Shown: positions 29,423 through 39,866, numbered from the stretch's first letter. The stretch: DNA of 64,000 nucleotides from Oceanimonas aquatica (GCF_030732065.1 NZ_JAVBHX010000001.1:124001-188000), one strand, 5' to 3'. Notes: a model not told the origin generated them from the sequence alone. Numbers and translations: made by a program.

Positions 29423-32134
29423 ATGGCAGAAGTATCTTTGACGCAACTTGCCAGTGACATCGACACGCCGGTTGATCGTCTGATCCAGCAGTTTCGTGAA
29501 GCGGGCATGGAGAAATCCGGCAATGACACCGTTTCCGAAACTGAAAAGGCCACCCTGCTTGCTCATCTCAAAAAGCAGCACGGTGCCAATGACGATAAAG
29601 AACCCAAACGGATGACCCTGCAGCGCAAGACCATCAGTACCCTGAGTGTTCAGGGTGCCGGCGGCAAGAACAAGGCCGTGCAGGTTGAGGTGCGCAAAAA
29701 GCGCACCTACGTAAGACGTGACGCGCTGGAAGAACAGCAGCGCGAAGCAGAAGAAAAGGCGCGCCAGGAAGCCGAAGAGCAGGCGCGTCAGGAGGCCGAA
29801 GCACTGGCCCAACGAGAAGCAGCAGAACAAGCCAAGCGTGAGGCGGAAGAAAAGGCCAAGCGTGAAGCGGAAGACAAAGCCAAGCGTGAAGCGGAAGAAC
29901 AAGCCCGTCAGGCTCAGCTGCAGGCTCAGAAGCACACCGAGCAGGGGGCAGCCAAGCCCCAAAGCAAAGAGCAGAAAAAGGCGGATGACATGGCCAAGCG
30001 CGAAGCAGAAAACCTGAAGAAACAGCGCGAAGAGGAAGCTCTGCGCAAAGCCGAGCTGGAAGCCCAGCAAAAGGCGGACGAAGTACGCCGGCTGGCGGAA
30101 GAAAACGAAAAGCGCTGGGCCGAAGAAGCGGCCAAAAAACCGGAAGACGCGGATTATCACGTCACCACCAACCAGCACGCCCGTGCTGCGGAAGACGAAG
30201 CCGACAAGAGCGAAGAGCAAAAAGCTCGTCGCACCGGCGGCAAGAAGCGCAAGGGTGGCAAGACCAAGGAAGATCGCGAGAACCGCGAAAGCCGTAACGA
30301 GCGTCAGCGCAAGGGCAAGCGCGCCAAGGTGATGACGCCCAAGTCCATGAAGCATGGCTTCCAGAAGCCGGCCCAGCCGGTGAGCCGTGAAGTGGAAATC
30401 GGCGAAACCATTACCGTGGCCGAGCTGGCCAACCGCATGGCGGTCAAGGGCACCGAAGTCATCAAGGCGATGATGAAAATGGGTGCCATGGTCACCATCA
30501 ACCAGGTGATCGACCAGGAAACCGCTCAGCTGGTGGCCGAGGAAATGGGTCACAAGGTGGTGCTGCGTCGTGAAAACGAGCTGGAAGAGCGGGTGCTGTC
30601 CGATCGTGACACCGATGCGGAGCTCAAGACCCGCGCTCCCGTGGTGACTATCATGGGCCACGTTGACCACGGTAAAACCTCTACCCTGGACTACATTCGT
30701 CGTACCAAGGTGGCGTCCGGCGAAGCCGGTGGTATTACCCAGCACATCGGTGCCTACCATGTAGAAACCGACAACGGCATGATCACCTTCCTGGATACGC
30801 CGGGACACGCGGCCTTTACCTCCATGCGTGCCCGTGGTGCCAAGGCCACCGATATCGTGATTCTGGTGGTGGCGGCCGATGACGGCGTTATGCCTCAGAC
30901 CATTGAAGCCATTCAGCACGCCAAGGCAGCGGGTGTTCCCCTGATCGTGGCCGTGAACAAGATGGATAAGCCGGAAGCGGATCCGGACCGGGTCAAGAGC
31001 GAACTGGCCCAGCACGGCGTCATGTCGGAAGACTGGGGCGGTGAGAACATCTTTGTGCACATCTCCGCCAAGGCCGGTACCGGTATCGACGAACTGCTGG
31101 AAGCGATTCTGCTGCAGGCCGAAGTACTGGAACTGACCGCCGTGTACGACGCCATGGCGTCCGGCGTGGTGATCGAATCCCGCCTCGACAAGGGCCGTGG
31201 TCCGGTTGCTACCGTGCTGGTACAGGACGGCACCCTGCATCAGGGCGACATCGTGCTGTGCGGCCTGGAATACGGCCGGGTACGTGCCATGAAGGACGAG
31301 CTGGGTCGCGAAGTGAAATCCGCCGGTCCGTCCATTCCGGTGGAAATTCTGGGTCTGTCCGGTGTACCGACCGCCGGTGACGAAGCCACCGTAGTACGGG
31401 ACGAGAAAAAGGCCCGTGAAGTGGCGCTGTACCGTCAGGGCAAGTTCCGCGAAGTCAAGCTGGCCCGCCAGCAGAAGGCCAAGCTGGAAAACATGTTTGC
31501 CAACATGAGCGAAGGCGAAGTGGCCGAGGTCAACCTGGTGCTGAAGGCGGACGTACAGGGCTCCATCGAAGCGATCTCCGACTCGCTGATGAAGCTGTCC
31601 ACCGACGAAGTGAAGGTGAAGATCGTGGGCTCCGGCGTGGGTGGCATCACCGAGACCGACGCCAGCCTGGCAGCGGCGTCAAACGCCATCATTCTGGGCT
31701 TCAACGTGCGTGCCGACGCCTCTGCTCGCAAGATGATCGAAGCGGAAGACATCGATCTGCGCTATTACAGCGTGATCTACGAGCTGCTGGACGAAGTAAA
31801 GCAGGCCATGACCGGCATGCTGGCTCCCGAGTTCAAGCAGGAGATCATCGGTCTGGCAGAAGTACGGGATGTGTTCCGTTCGCCCAAGCTGGGTGCCATC
31901 GCCGGCTGTATGGTCACCGAAGGCAACGTCAAGCGCAGCAACCCGATTCGCGTACTGCGCGACAACGTGGTGATTTACGAAGGCGAGCTGGAGTCTCTGC
32001 GTCGCTTTAAGGATGACGTTCAGGAAGTGCGTAACGGCATGGAATGCGGCATCGGCGTGAAGAACTACAACGACGTGCGCGTAGGCGACCAGATTGAGGT
32101 ATATCAGATTGTGGAAGTCAAGCGCACCCTGTAA
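29423..32134 (+). CDS. infB: Translation initiation factor IF-2
   Basis: GTPase that places fMet-tRNA on the 30S subunit. The 903 residues start with an IF2-N domain, then a long charged helix of degenerate repeats ([20 protein letters not shown], about 95-260), a second IF2-N module, the G domain with GHVDHGKTS near 412, DTPGHAAF and NKMD, and the C-terminal IF2-C1/C2 domains. Shorter isoforms from internal starts are known in E. coli; in-frame Met codons exist here but I cannot assign them. An AGGAGG-like site (GGAGGT) precedes the ATG. Confidence 0.99.
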   Translation: MAEVSLTQLASDIDTPVDRLIQQFREAGMEKSGNDTVSETEKATLLAHLKKQHGANDDKEPKRMTLQRKTISTLSVQGAGGKNKAVQVEVRKKRTYVRRDALEEQQREAEEKARQEAEEQARQEAEALAQREAAEQAKREAEEKAKREAEDKAKREAEEQARQAQLQAQKHTEQGAAKPQSKEQKKADDMAKREAENLKKQREEEALRKAELEAQQKADEVRRLAEENEKRWAEEAAKKPEDADYHVTTNQHARAAEDEADKSEEQKARRTGGKKRKGGKTKEDRENRESRNERQRKGKRAKVMTPKSMKHGFQKPAQPVSREVEIGETITVAELANRMAVKGTEVIKAMMKMGAMVTINQVIDQETAQLVAEEMGHKVVLRRENELEERVLSDRDTDAELKTRAPVVTIMGHVDHGKTSTLDYIRRTKVASGEAGGITQHIGAYHVETDNGMITFLDTPGHAAFTSMRARGAKATDIVILVVAADDGVMPQTIEAIQHAKAAGVPLIVAVNKMDKPEADPDRVKSELAQHGVMSEDWGGENIFVHISAKAGTGIDELLEAILLQAEVLELTAVYDAMASGVVIESRLDKGRGPVATVLVQDGTLHQGDIVLCGLEYGRVRAMKDELGREVKSAGPSIPVEILGLSGVPTAGDEATVVRDEKKAREVALYRQGKFREVKLARQQKAKLENMFANMSEGEVAEVNLVLKADVQGSIEAISDSLMKLSTDEVKVKIVGSGVGGITETDASLAAASNAIILGFNVRADASARKMIEAEDIDLRYYSVIYELLDEVKQAMTGMLAPEFKQEIIGLAEVRDVFRSPKLGAIAGCMVTEGNVKRSNPIRVLRDNVVIYEGELESLRRFKDDVQEVRNGMECGIGVKNYNDVRVGDQIEVYQIVEVKRTL

Positions 32135-32170
32135 GGCCGCCGTGAACCACGTCTGAACACAGTAATCAAC

Positions 32171-32191
32171 GGGGGCCTGAAGGCCCCCTTT
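32171..32191 (+). terminator. Hairpin between infB and rbfA
   Basis: The perfect 8-bp stem GGGGGCCT/AGGCCCCC with a 2-nt centre is followed by TTTGTC. The tail is short, so it is likely an attenuating or processing hairpin within the operon. Confidence 0.55.
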
Positions 32192-32207
32192 GTCTTGGAA
32201 GAAAGTA

Positions 32208-32612
32208 ATGGCCAGAGAATTCAGCCGTACCCGCCGGGTAGGTCAGGAACTGCAAAAAGAAGTGGCGGTGATCCTGCAGCGGGAAATCAAAGACGAACGA
32301 CTGGGCATGGTCACCGTGTCCGGTGTGGAAGTGTCCCGGGATCTTAACTATGCCAAGGTGTTCGTGACCTTTCTCGACAACGACGCCGATCGGGTAGAGC
32401 AGGGCATGGAGGCGCTGAAGGACGCCAGCGGTTATATTCGCAGTCTGGTGGCCAAGGCCATGCGCCTGCGGGTAACTCCGGAACTGCGCTTTGTCTACGA
32501 CCAGAGCCTGGTGGAAGGCATGCGCATTTCCACCCTGGTTTCGAGCACGGTGGAAGAAGACAAGCGCCGCAGCGCCGGCCGCGATGACGAAGACGACAAG
32601 GAGCAGCACTGA
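32208..32612 (+). CDS. rbfA: Ribosome-binding factor A
   Basis: KH-fold 30S maturation and cold-adaptation factor. The 134 residues open [20 protein letters not shown] and include [15 protein letters not shown] and [16 protein letters not shown], ending in an acidic tail. The ATG at 32208 follows GGAAGAAAG; an in-frame TTG at 32190 overlaps the hairpin and is less likely. The stop is 1 bp from the truB start. Confidence 0.97.
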   Translation: MAREFSRTRRVGQELQKEVAVILQREIKDERLGMVTVSGVEVSRDLNYAKVFVTFLDNDADRVEQGMEALKDASGYIRSLVAKAMRLRVTPELRFVYDQSLVEGMRISTLVSSTVEEDKRRSAGRDDEDDKEQH

Positions 32613-32613
32613 G

Positions 32614-33549
32614 ATGGGCCGTCAGCGACGCTTTCGTGGCCGTGAGGTAGACGGCATTCTGTTGCTCGACAAGCCGGCGGGCATTACCTCCAACGATGCC
32701 CTGCAGCAGGTCAAGCGCATCTATGCCGCCGCCAAGGCCGGCCACACCGGTGCCCTGGATCCGCTGGCCACCGGCATGCTGCCGATCTGCCTGGGTGAAG
32801 CCACCAAGTTTTCCCAGTTTCTGCTCGATGCCGACAAGCGCTACCGGGTGATCGCCAAGCTGGGCGAGCGCACCGACACCAGCGACGCCGACGGCGAAGT
32901 GGTTGAGACTCGCCCGGTGAACGTCTCTACCGGCGAGCTGATTGAAGCGCTGGATCATTTCCGCGGTGACATTGAGCAGGTGCCGTCCATGTATTCGGCG
33001 CTCAAGTATCAGGGAAAGCCCCTGTATCAGTACGCCCGTGAAGGCATTGAAGTACCGCGCGAGGCACGACCGATCACCGTGTTCGAGCTCAAGCTCATTC
33101 GCTTTGAAGGCGATGAGGTGGAGCTGGAAGTGCACGTGAGCAAGGGTACCTACATTCGTACCATCGTCGACGATCTGGGCGAGCGCCTGGGCTGCGGCGC
33201 TCATGTCACCATGCTGCGCCGGCTGGCGGTGGCCGGTTACCCGGCGGATCGCATGCTGACCCTGGAGCAGCTGCAGTGCATTCTCGACAACTGCAAGGCC
33301 AATGAGACTTCGCCACGGCTGGAGCTGGATCCGCTGCTGCTGCCCATGGACACCGCCGTGCAGAGCCTGCCCGAGGTGAATCTCTCCGAGCTGGTGGCCG
33401 GTTATCTGCTGCACGGCCAGGCGGTACAGGTATCGGGCGCGCCCCTCGAGGGCTTTGTACGCATCACGGTCGGTGACGACCGCCGTTTTGTCGGCGTCGG
33501 TGAAATCGACGACGACGGCAAGGTCGCGCCGCGCCGGCTGGTGCGTTAA
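32614..33549 (+). CDS. truB: tRNA pseudouridine(55) synthase
   Basis: Forms pseudouridine 55 in the T-loop of tRNAs. The 311 residues contain [14 protein letters not shown], the catalytic Asp in [15 protein letters not shown] (about residue 48), [10 protein letters not shown] and [14 protein letters not shown]. The start at 32614 directly follows the rbfA stop, with AAGGAG in the rbfA end, so the two are likely coupled. Confidence 0.97.
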   Translation: MGRQRRFRGREVDGILLLDKPAGITSNDALQQVKRIYAAAKAGHTGALDPLATGMLPICLGEATKFSQFLLDADKRYRVIAKLGERTDTSDADGEVVETRPVNVSTGELIEALDHFRGDIEQVPSMYSALKYQGKPLYQYAREGIEVPREARPITVFELKLIRFEGDEVELEVHVSKGTYIRTIVDDLGERLGCGAHVTMLRRLAVAGYPADRMLTLEQLQCILDNCKANETSPRLELDPLLLPMDTAVQSLPEVNLSELVAGYLLHGQAVQVSGAPLEGFVRITVGDDRRFVGVGEIDDDGKVAPRRLVR

Positions 33550-33662
33550 TTCGCGCGCATTTCAGGTTGCCAAGCGCGGCGTTGCTGGTAGAATGCCGTG
33601 CTTCCTTCCGGCTGAATTAGTGATCGGCTGGAATTCATTCATGATTATTTGGAGTAGACACC

Positions 33663-33932
33663 ATGTCACTAAATGCTGAAACCAAAGCCCAGATCGTTGC
33701 CGATTTCGCCCGTGGCGAAGGCGACACCGGCTCTCCCGAAGTGCAGGTAGCTCTGCTGAGCGCCCAGATCAACCACCTGCAGGGCCACTTCAAGCAGCAC
33801 ATCCACGATCACCACAGCCGCCGCGGTCTGCTGCGCATGGTATCCCAGCGTCGTAGCCTGCTGGACTACCTGAAGCGTAAAGACGTAGAGCGCTACCGTG
33901 CCCTGATCGAAAAGCTGGGCCTGCGTCGTTAA
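33663..33932 (+). CDS. rpsO: 30S ribosomal protein S15
   Basis: Binds 16S rRNA at the central domain. The 89 residues are the full length: [51 protein letters not shown] and DYLKRKD. A GGAGTAGACACC leader precedes the ATG. Upstream sequence at 33550-33662 probably holds its promoter and the regulatory leader through which S15 represses itself in E. coli, but I did not resolve a pseudoknot. Confidence 0.98.
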   Translation: MSLNAETKAQIVADFARGEGDTGSPEVQVALLSAQINHLQGHFKQHIHDHHSRRGLLRMVSQRRSLLDYLKRKDVERYRALIEKLGLRR

Positions 33933-33951
33933 TCGACTCCAAAGCCTTGTT

Positions 33952-33978
33952 AAAAAGGGAGCCTCGGCTCCCTTTTTT
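33952..33978 (+). terminator. Terminator of rpsO
   Basis: A 12-bp stem AAAAAGGGAGCC/GGCTCCCTTTTT with a 2-nt centre ends in six T. Confidence 0.92.
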
Positions 33979-34005
33979 ATTGCCTGTTTTTTAGCTGTGA
34001 GGGGA

Positions 34006-34038
34006 GAGGAGTGGGGGTAAAGATCCACCTCACTCCTC
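34006..34038 (+). promoter_or_regulatory. Leader hairpin upstream of pnp
   Basis: GAGGAGTG (34006-34013) pairs with CACTCCTC (34031-34038), extended by partial pairing outside. In E. coli the pnp leader forms a stem cut by RNase III for PNPase autoregulation; this hairpin is a candidate equivalent. However, a possible -10 (TATACT, 34082-34087) lies downstream of it, so only transcripts from rpsO would carry the hairpin. Confidence 0.4.
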
Positions 34039-34131
34039 ACGCTTTTATTTCAGCCATTCTGTCCTTTAAACAGGAATCAAGTATACTGTGCCGGCGTATT
34101 AAAGAATCAAACAATTAAAGGAATCTACCGC

Positions 34132-36279
34132 GTGAATCCTATCGTAAAGACCTTCCAGTACGGTCAGCATACCGTCACCCTTGAAACCGGCGTGATCGCC
34201 CGTCAGGCCACCGCCGCCGTCATGGCCAGCATCGACGACACTTCCGTGCTGGTGAGTGTGGTTGGCAAGCGCGAAGCCGATGAAAGCCGCGACTTCTTTC
34301 CGCTGACCGTGAACTACCAGGAGCGTACCTACGCCGCCGGTCGTATTCCCGGCAGCTTCTTCAAGCGTGAAGGCCGTCCTACCGAAGGCGAAACACTGAC
34401 TGCGCGTCTGATTGACCGCCCCATTCGTCCGCTGTTTCCCGATGGATTCAAAAACGAAGTTCAGGTGATTGCCACCGTCATGTCCGCCAATCCGGAAATT
34501 GCTCCGGACATCATCTCCATGCTGGGTACCTCGGCGGCCCTGGCCATCTCCGGTATGCCCTTTGCCGGCCCCATCGGTGCGGCCCGTGTGGGTTACATGA
34601 ACGGTGAATACGTACTGAACCCCAGCATCAGCGAGCTGAAAGACAGCGAGCTGGACCTGGTGGTAGCCGGTACCGCCGGTGCCGTGCTGATGGTGGAATC
34701 CGAAGCCTCCGTGCTGCCCGAAGACGTCATGCTGGGCGCCGTTATGTACGGTCACGAGCAGCTGCAGACCGCCATTACTGCCATCAACGAGCTGGCCGCC
34801 GAAGTGGGTACTCAACCCTGGGACTGGCAGCCCAAGGCCGAAAACGAAGCCCTCAAGGCTCAGGTTGCCGAGCTGGCCTCTGCCGAACTGGGTGAGGCCT
34901 ACCGCATTACCGACAAGACCGCCCGCCGCGACGCCATCTCCGACATCAAGACCCGGGTTCAGGCTGCCGTGCTGGAGCAGTCACCGGAAGCGGAAATCAA
35001 GGAAATTCAGGACCTGCTGGGCAAGCTGGAAAAAACCATCGTCCGTGGCCGTGTGGTGCGTGGCGAGCCGCGCATCGACGGTCGTGAGCCCGACATGATC
35101 CGTGCGCTGAACGTGGCCACCGGCCTGCTGCCCCGTGCCCACGGCTCTTCGCTGTTTACCCGTGGTGAAACCCAGGCCCTGGTTGCCGCCACCCTGGGCA
35201 CCGAGCGTGACGCCCAGCTCATCGATGAGCTGACCGGCGAGCGCGCCAACCGCTTTATGCTGCACTACAACTTCCCTCCCTACTGCGTGGGTGAAACCGG
35301 CATGGTTGGCAGTCCCAAGCGCCGGGAAATCGGTCACGGCCGCCTGGCCAAGCGCGGTGTGGCCGCGGTAATGCCGAGCCAGGAAGAATTCCCCTATACC
35401 GTGCGGGTGGTATCCGAGATCACCGAGTCCAACGGCTCCTCCTCCATGGCTTCCGTGTGCGGTACTTCACTGGCACTGATGGACGCAGGTGTGCCCATCA
35501 AGGCCTCCGTGGCCGGTATCGCCATGGGCCTGGTGAAGGAGGACGAAGGATTTGTGGTGCTGTCCGACATTCTGGGTGACGAAGATCACCTGGGCGACAT
35601 GGACTTTAAGGTGGCCGGTACCAATGAGGGTGTGACCGCCCTGCAGATGGACATCAAGATTGAAGGCATCACCAAGGAAATCATGGAAGTGGCCCTGAAG
35701 CAGGCCCGTAACGCCCGTCTGCACATTCTGAAGGTGATGGACGAGGCCCTGCAGGCGCCCCGTGCCGACATCTCCGACTTTGCGCCGCGTATTCACACCA
35801 TCAAGATCAACCCCGAGAAGATTCGTGACGTGATCGGCAAGGGTGGCGCCACCATTCGCGCCCTGACCGAAGAAACCGGCACCACCATTGAGCTGGATGA
35901 TAACGGCATCGTGAAAATTGCCGCGGTCGACGGTGAAGCCGCCAAGCTGGCCATTCGCCGCATCGAGCAGCTGACCGCAGAAGTGGAAAGCGGCACCATC
36001 TACGAAGGTCAGGTGGTTCGTCTGGCCGACTTTGGCGCCTTCGTCAACATTCTGCCCGGCAAGGACGGTCTGGTGCACATTTCCCAGATCACCGAAGAGC
36101 GGGTGAAAAATGTGTCCGATCACCTCAAGGTGGGCGACAAGGTTAAGGTCAAGGTACTGGAAGTGGACCGTCAGGGCCGGATTCGCCTGTCCATCAAGGA
36201 AGCCAACAAGCCGGAAGAGGCCGAAGCCGCTTCTGCCCCCGAGGCCACCGAAGAAGCCAAGACCGACAGCGCCGAATAA
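34132..36279 (+). CDS. pnp: Polyribonucleotide nucleotidyltransferase (PNPase)
   Basis: 3'-5' phosphorolytic exoribonuclease and degradosome component. The 715 residues contain two RNase PH domains (~10-230 and ~310-540), each with [20 protein letters not shown]-type or GETQALV-type signatures, a KH domain ([15 protein letters not shown], ~560) and an S1 domain ([18 protein letters not shown], ~625). The start is the GTG at 34132, giving [21 protein letters not shown] lies 10 bp upstream. rpsO-pnp is the conserved order. Confidence 0.98.
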   Translation: MNPIVKTFQYGQHTVTLETGVIARQATAAVMASIDDTSVLVSVVGKREADESRDFFPLTVNYQERTYAAGRIPGSFFKREGRPTEGETLTARLIDRPIRPLFPDGFKNEVQVIATVMSANPEIAPDIISMLGTSAALAISGMPFAGPIGAARVGYMNGEYVLNPSISELKDSELDLVVAGTAGAVLMVESEASVLPEDVMLGAVMYGHEQLQTAITAINELAAEVGTQPWDWQPKAENEALKAQVAELASAELGEAYRITDKTARRDAISDIKTRVQAAVLEQSPEAEIKEIQDLLGKLEKTIVRGRVVRGEPRIDGREPDMIRALNVATGLLPRAHGSSLFTRGETQALVAATLGTERDAQLIDELTGERANRFMLHYNFPPYCVGETGMVGSPKRREIGHGRLAKRGVAAVMPSQEEFPYTVRVVSEITESNGSSSMASVCGTSLALMDAGVPIKASVAGIAMGLVKEDEGFVVLSDILGDEDHLGDMDFKVAGTNEGVTALQMDIKIEGITKEIMEVALKQARNARLHILKVMDEALQAPRADISDFAPRIHTIKINPEKIRDVIGKGGATIRALTEETGTTIELDDNGIVKIAAVDGEAAKLAIRRIEQLTAEVESGTIYEGQVVRLADFGAFVNILPGKDGLVHISQITEERVKNVSDHLKVGDKVKVKVLEVDRQGRIRLSIKEANKPEEAEAASAPEATEEAKTDSAE

Positions 36280-36297
36280 GCCCGTCGTGTAACATGC

Positions 36298-36325
36298 AAA
36301 GCCGGAGAATCTTCTCCGGCTTTTT
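36298..36325 (+). terminator. Terminator of pnp
   Basis: A perfect 9-bp stem GCCGGAGAA/TTCTCCGGC flanked by AAA and five T. Confidence 0.92.
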
Positions 36326-36461
36326 CATTTCCCACCCCCTCACTCCGCACCCTTTACGTCTTCCGTCTCACGTCTCTACACCACCTTCCGCCAACAACAC
36401 TTGCCAAGCCAGGGCCGGCTTTGCACAATGACAGCACTTTCAGTATTAAGGAATGAAACAC

Positions 36462-37097
36462 ATGGAGCTGGCGGATTACCGACGGGAATACCTGCGGGGC
36501 GGCCTGCGGCGCAACGACTTGCCCAATGAGCCTCTCGCCTTGTTCGAAACCTGGATGCAGCAGGCCATTGCCGCCGGGCTGCCCGATCCGACCGCCATGG
36601 TGGTGGGCACGGTGGATGAGCGCGGTCAGCCTTACCAGCGTATCGTGCTGCTCAAGCAACTGGATGAACAGGGCTTTGTGTTTTACACCAACATGGGCAG
36701 CCGCAAGGCCGCACAGCTCAATCATAACCCCTGTGTCAGCCTGCTGTTTCCCTGGCACCCGCTGGAGCGCCAGGTGCATGTTACCGGTCAGGTCGAAAAA
36801 CTCTCCGCCACCGAGGTGATGAAGTACTTTGCCAGCCGCCCCAAAGACAGCCAGATCGGCGCCTGGGTCTCGAAGCAGTCATCCCGCATTTCGGCCCGGG
36901 GCATGCTGGAAGCCAAGTTTCTGGAAATGAAACAGAAGTTTGCCAGTGGCGAGGTGCCGCTACCCAGCTTCTGGGGGGGCTTTCGTGTGAAGTTCGACTC
37001 GGTGGAGTTCTGGCAGGGTGGTGCCAACCGGCTGCACGACCGCTTTCTCTACCAGCGCGACAACGACGGCTGGAGCATTTCCCGTCTGGCACCCTGA
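36462..37097 (+). CDS. pdxH: Pyridoxamine/pyridoxine 5'-phosphate oxidase
   Basis: FMN enzyme making pyridoxal 5'-phosphate. The 211 residues include [54 protein letters not shown] and the C-terminal [19 protein letters not shown] with [10 protein letters not shown]. The ATG at 36462 is preferred because AAGGA lies 9 bp upstream; the ATG at 36453 would sit directly against it and add three residues. Confidence 0.96.
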   Translation: MELADYRREYLRGGLRRNDLPNEPLALFETWMQQAIAAGLPDPTAMVVGTVDERGQPYQRIVLLKQLDEQGFVFYTNMGSRKAAQLNHNPCVSLLFPWHPLERQVHVTGQVEKLSATEVMKYFASRPKDSQIGAWVSKQSSRISARGMLEAKFLEMKQKFASGEVPLPSFWGGFRVKFDSVEFWQGGANRLHDRFLYQRDNDGWSISRLAP

Positions 37098-37124
37098 GCC
37101 GTCAACGCGAGCCGGGAGGCAAGC

Positions 37125-37619
37125 ATGCTGATTTGCAGAACCGAACGTCCCGGCGACGGTGACGATATCGATGAGGTGGTGTTTGCCGCCTTTAACCGTC
37201 CCGACGAGGCCGATCTGGTGCTGGCCCTGCGCGAGCAGGGCGCCATCAGCGTCAGCCAGGTGGCCGAGTATGAAGGCGCCGTGATTGGCCACCTGGCCAT
37301 GAGCCCGGTGCTGATCAACGGGGAAGACATCGGCTGGCTGGGGCTGGCCCCGGTGAGCGTGTGGCCCGACTGCCAGGATCAGGGCGTGGGCTCGGAGATG
37401 ATCCGCGAAGCCATACAGGCCGCCAGCGACTTCGACTGGGCGGGCATAGTAGTGCTGGGCAACCCGGCTTATTACCAGCGTTTTGGCTTTCGTCCGGCGC
37501 ATGAGCTGGGACTGACCTGTCCTTATCCCGATGCGGGTGATGCCTTTATGGCACTGGCGTTGAAACAGCCGGTGCCCAGCGGTCTTGTTACCTACCATTC
37601 GGCATTTGACGCCCTCTAA
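37125..37619 (+). CDS. GNAT-family N-acetyltransferase (YhbS-like)
   Basis: A 164-residue GNAT protein of the YhbS type. The acetyl-CoA site lies around LGLAPVSVWPDCQDQGVGSE (~75-95), followed by VVLGNPAYYQRFGF, a hallmark of this subfamily. The substrate is unknown. It starts 27 bp after pdxH on the same strand with GGGAGG upstream, so the two are probably cotranscribed. The hairpin array follows 20 bp downstream. Confidence 0.85.
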   Translation: MLICRTERPGDGDDIDEVVFAAFNRPDEADLVLALREQGAISVSQVAEYEGAVIGHLAMSPVLINGEDIGWLGLAPVSVWPDCQDQGVGSEMIREAIQAASDFDWAGIVVLGNPAYYQRFGFRPAHELGLTCPYPDAGDAFMALALKQPVPSGLVTYHSAFDAL

Positions 37620-37636
37620 GCCGGCTTTAGCCTGTC

Positions 37637-37767
37637 TTTATGCCCGCCACGCGGGCAGCTCATACCTGGCATTATGCCCGCACAGCGGGCAGCTTATTCC
37701 TGTCATTATGCCCGTTGCACGGGCAGCTTACGCCTATCATTATGCCCGCTACGCGGGCATAATAAGC
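37637..37767. repeat. Tandem array of four 34-bp hairpin units
   Basis: TATGCCCG recurs at 37639, 37673, 37707 and 37741, exactly 34 bp apart. Each unit carries a hairpin: GCCCGC-CAC-GCGGGC, GCCCGC-ACA-GCGGGC, GCCCGT-TGC-ACGGGC and GCCCGC-TAC-GCGGGC. Unit 3 shows a paired C/G to T/A change that keeps the stem, and unit 4 has a longer 10-bp stem (TTATGCCCGC/GCGGGCATAA). AGCTTA or AGCTCA and about 8 variable bases link the units. A decayed fifth TATGCC lies at 37785. There are no cas genes and the spacers are too short and similar for CRISPR. Confidence 0.8.
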
Positions 37768-37808
37768 CGCTATTCTTGAAGCATTATGCCCCTGTTGCGA
37801 GTTTCCCC

Positions 37809-38951
37809 ATGCACAGCCCTCTTAAACTGGATATCGATCACTTTCTGGCCCACGACTGGCAGCGCCGGCCGCGTTTGCTCAAGGCGGCCCTGCCGGACTT
37901 TGAAGACCCCCTTAGCCCCGACGAGCTGGCCGGCCTGGCACTGGAGCCCCATATCGAGTCCCGCCGGGTGTGGCGCGAGCAGGAACGCTGGCAGGCCGAA
38001 ACCGGACCGTTCGAATCTTATGAGCACCTGGGCGAAACCGACTGGACCCTGCTGGTGCAGGCGGTCAACCAGTGGCACCCGGCGGTGCAGGATCTGGCCG
38101 AGCTGTTCCGGTTTATTCCCGGCTGGCGCTTTGACGATGTCATGGTGAGCTTTTCCACCCCGGGAGGCGGCGTGGGCCCCCATATTGATCAGTATGGCGT
38201 CTTTATCATTCAGGGCGCCGGCAGCCGCCGCTGGCGGGTAGGTGAGCGCCAGAGCCTGCGCGAATTTGCCGCCCACGGCGCCCTGCGCCACTGCGATGAC
38301 TTTGAGGCGGTGATCGACGAGGTACTGCAACCCGGCGACATGCTCTACATTCCTCCCGGCTGTCCTCACGAGGGCTATGCCGAGACCCCGGCGCTGAACT
38401 ATTCCATCGGTTTTCGCGCTCCCGATGCCAAAGACCTGTTCTCCAGCTTTGCCGATCATCTGCTGGCCCATGTCGACATCACCCGCCGTTTTGATGATGC
38501 CGGCATGACTGCCGCTCAGGCACACGGTCGCCTCGACGTTGAGGTCATGACTCAGGTGAAAACCCTGATGACCGAGCTGCTGAGCGACGACACCCGCCTG
38601 AACGACTGGTTTGGCGAAATGATCTCGGAAGCCAAGCATGACCTCGATCTTGAAGCCGCCGAGCCGGCCTACAGCCTGGAAGAGCTGGTGCTGCGGCTGG
38701 ATCACGGCGACCACCTCTATCGTCTGGGCGGCGCGCGCTGTTTTTACCACGAAGGCAGCGAAGACGTCTTTTATCTCGACGGCGACCGCTACCAGCTGGC
38801 CACCCCTGATGCCGACAGCATCGCTTTGCTGTGCGATCAAAACCGCATCTGCGGCCCCGAGGTGGCCTGCCTGAAGGAGCCTCGCAACCTGCTCGACTGC
38901 CTGCTGCCGCTGGTGAATCAGGGCTACTGGTATTTTGAGGAAGACGAGTAA
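37809..38951 (+). CDS. roxA: 50S ribosomal protein L16 arginine hydroxylase RoxA
   Basis: JmjC-type 2-oxoglutarate/Fe(II) oxygenase (YcfD family) that hydroxylates an arginine of ribosomal protein L16. The 380 residues contain DFEDPLSPDELAGLALE, GPFESYEHLGETDWTLLVQA and the iron site H-x-D in GGGVGPHIDQYGVF, with the distal His in GCPHEGYAE. The ATG at 37809 matches the family start; the frame stays open upstream through the hairpin array, but that extension is repeat-derived and rejected. 3 bp before the next gene. Confidence 0.93.
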   Translation: MHSPLKLDIDHFLAHDWQRRPRLLKAALPDFEDPLSPDELAGLALEPHIESRRVWREQERWQAETGPFESYEHLGETDWTLLVQAVNQWHPAVQDLAELFRFIPGWRFDDVMVSFSTPGGGVGPHIDQYGVFIIQGAGSRRWRVGERQSLREFAAHGALRHCDDFEAVIDEVLQPGDMLYIPPGCPHEGYAETPALNYSIGFRAPDAKDLFSSFADHLLAHVDITRRFDDAGMTAAQAHGRLDVEVMTQVKTLMTELLSDDTRLNDWFGEMISEAKHDLDLEAAEPAYSLEELVLRLDHGDHLYRLGGARCFYHEGSEDVFYLDGDRYQLATPDADSIALLCDQNRICGPEVACLKEPRNLLDCLLPLVNQGYWYFEEDE

Positions 38952-38954
38952 GTA

Positions 38955-39647
38955 ATGGAGCTGTATTTCGTACTGGAATCCCCGGCGCGACCGGAAAACG
39001 TCGGCGCGGCCGCCCGTGCCATGAAAACCATGGGCTTTGCACGCATGCGGGTCATCAACAGCCGGGTGCATGAGCAGGAGCAGGCACAGTGGGTGGCCCA
39101 CGGCGCTCAGGAAGTGCTGGAGCAGGCTGAATACTTTCCTACCCTGGCCGAGGGCCTGGCCGACATGGATCTGGTGATTGCCACCACCGCTCGCCGGCGT
39201 GGCCGCTATCAGCACTACCTGACACCCCGGGAATCCGTGGCCCAGATCAATAACAAGGCGGTGCAACGGGTGGCGGTGCTGTTTGGCTGCGAAGAATCGG
39301 GCCTTAGCAACGAGCATCTGGCCCAGGCCGATATCATCAGTTATCTGCCCCTCAAGGTCAGCTATCCGTCGCTCAATCTGGGTCAGGCCATCATGCTTTA
39401 TGCCTGGGAACTCAGCCAGGGGCTGACGCCGGAAGATGAACAAAAAAACGACGTTCGGCAGGAAAATGCCCAACTTCGCGTGTTACAGCAAAAAACAGAA
39501 CAATTGCTGGGCTCAATTGGAGTTTCCCAGCAGGAAAAACTGGCAGAGTGGGTGAGTGACCGGTTGCCTGTGCTGGAGCAGCGGGATCTGAACCTGCTGC
39601 ACCTGCTTTGCAAGGACCTTGAGCGGGCCCTCAAAACCCGGGAGTGA
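38955..39647 (+). CDS. TrmJ/LasT-like SPOUT RNA methyltransferase
   Basis: A 230-residue TrmH/SpoU-family protein. The N-terminal SPOUT domain has YFVLESPARPENVGAAARAM, VAHGAQEVL, LVIATTARRRGRY, LFGCEESGLSNEHL and the knot region YPSLNLGQAIMLYAWEL; the C-terminal part is a helical extension. E. coli YjtD, beside thrL, is the closest positional and sequence relative I recall, and this gene also lies directly upstream of the thr leader. It could methylate tRNA position 32 like TrmJ, but the target is uncertain. Confidence 0.85.
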   Translation: MELYFVLESPARPENVGAAARAMKTMGFARMRVINSRVHEQEQAQWVAHGAQEVLEQAEYFPTLAEGLADMDLVIATTARRRGRYQHYLTPRESVAQINNKAVQRVAVLFGCEESGLSNEHLAQADIISYLPLKVSYPSLNLGQAIMLYAWELSQGLTPEDEQKNDVRQENAQLRVLQQKTEQLLGSIGVSQQEKLAEWVSDRLPVLEQRDLNLLHLLCKDLERALKTRE

Positions 39648-39649
39648 AG

Positions 39650-39678
39650 TTGACAAGCTACCGGCCCCGGGTTATTGC
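39650..39678 (+). promoter_or_regulatory. Probable thr operon promoter
   Basis: A perfect -35 TTGACA (39650-39655) is followed after 17 bp by a weak -10 TATTGC (39673-39678), 31 bp before the leader peptide. Confidence 0.6.
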
Positions 39679-39708
39679 TATGCCAATCGTTGTAACAGGT
39701 TGTACGTC

Positions 39709-39780
39709 ATGCTGCTGTTTACCCGCACCACCACCATTATTATTACCGGCACCACCATGGGTGGCACCGGGGCGGGCTGA
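39709..39780 (+). CDS. thrL: thr operon leader peptide
   Basis: A 23-residue leader, MLLFTRTTTIIITGTTMGGT followed by GAG, with eight Thr and three consecutive Ile codons. It lies between the promoter and an intrinsic terminator before thrA. Starvation for charged tRNA-Thr or tRNA-Ile would stall the ribosome here and prevent the terminator, as in E. coli. Internal inverted repeats (CCACC/GGTGG within the last third) could form the alternative stem. Confidence 0.93.
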   Translation: MLLFTRTTTIIITGTTMGGTGAG

Positions 39781-39810
39781 TGCGCTGACGACAAACAGAA
39801 TTTGAATCGA

Positions 39811-39846
39811 AAAGCCCGTGTCCCAACCAGATACGGGCTTTTTTTG
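39811..39846 (+). terminator. Attenuator of the thr operon
   Basis: AAAGCCCGT (39811-39819) pairs with ACGGGCTTT (39833-39841) across a 13-nt loop and is followed by a T-run. It lies 30 bp after thrL and 20 bp before thrA. Confidence 0.9.
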
Positions 39847-39866
39847 TTTTACACAGGGAGTAATGA

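Noticed and set aside
37637-37767. Possible CRISPR array
   Set aside because: The repeat is palindromic with a 34-bp period, the variable part is only about 8-12 bases and still similar between units, and no cas gene is in the window.
37674-37808. N-terminal extension of roxA through the hairpin array
   Set aside because: The extra residues are a repetitive translation of the repeat units; the family start is at the ATG at 37809.
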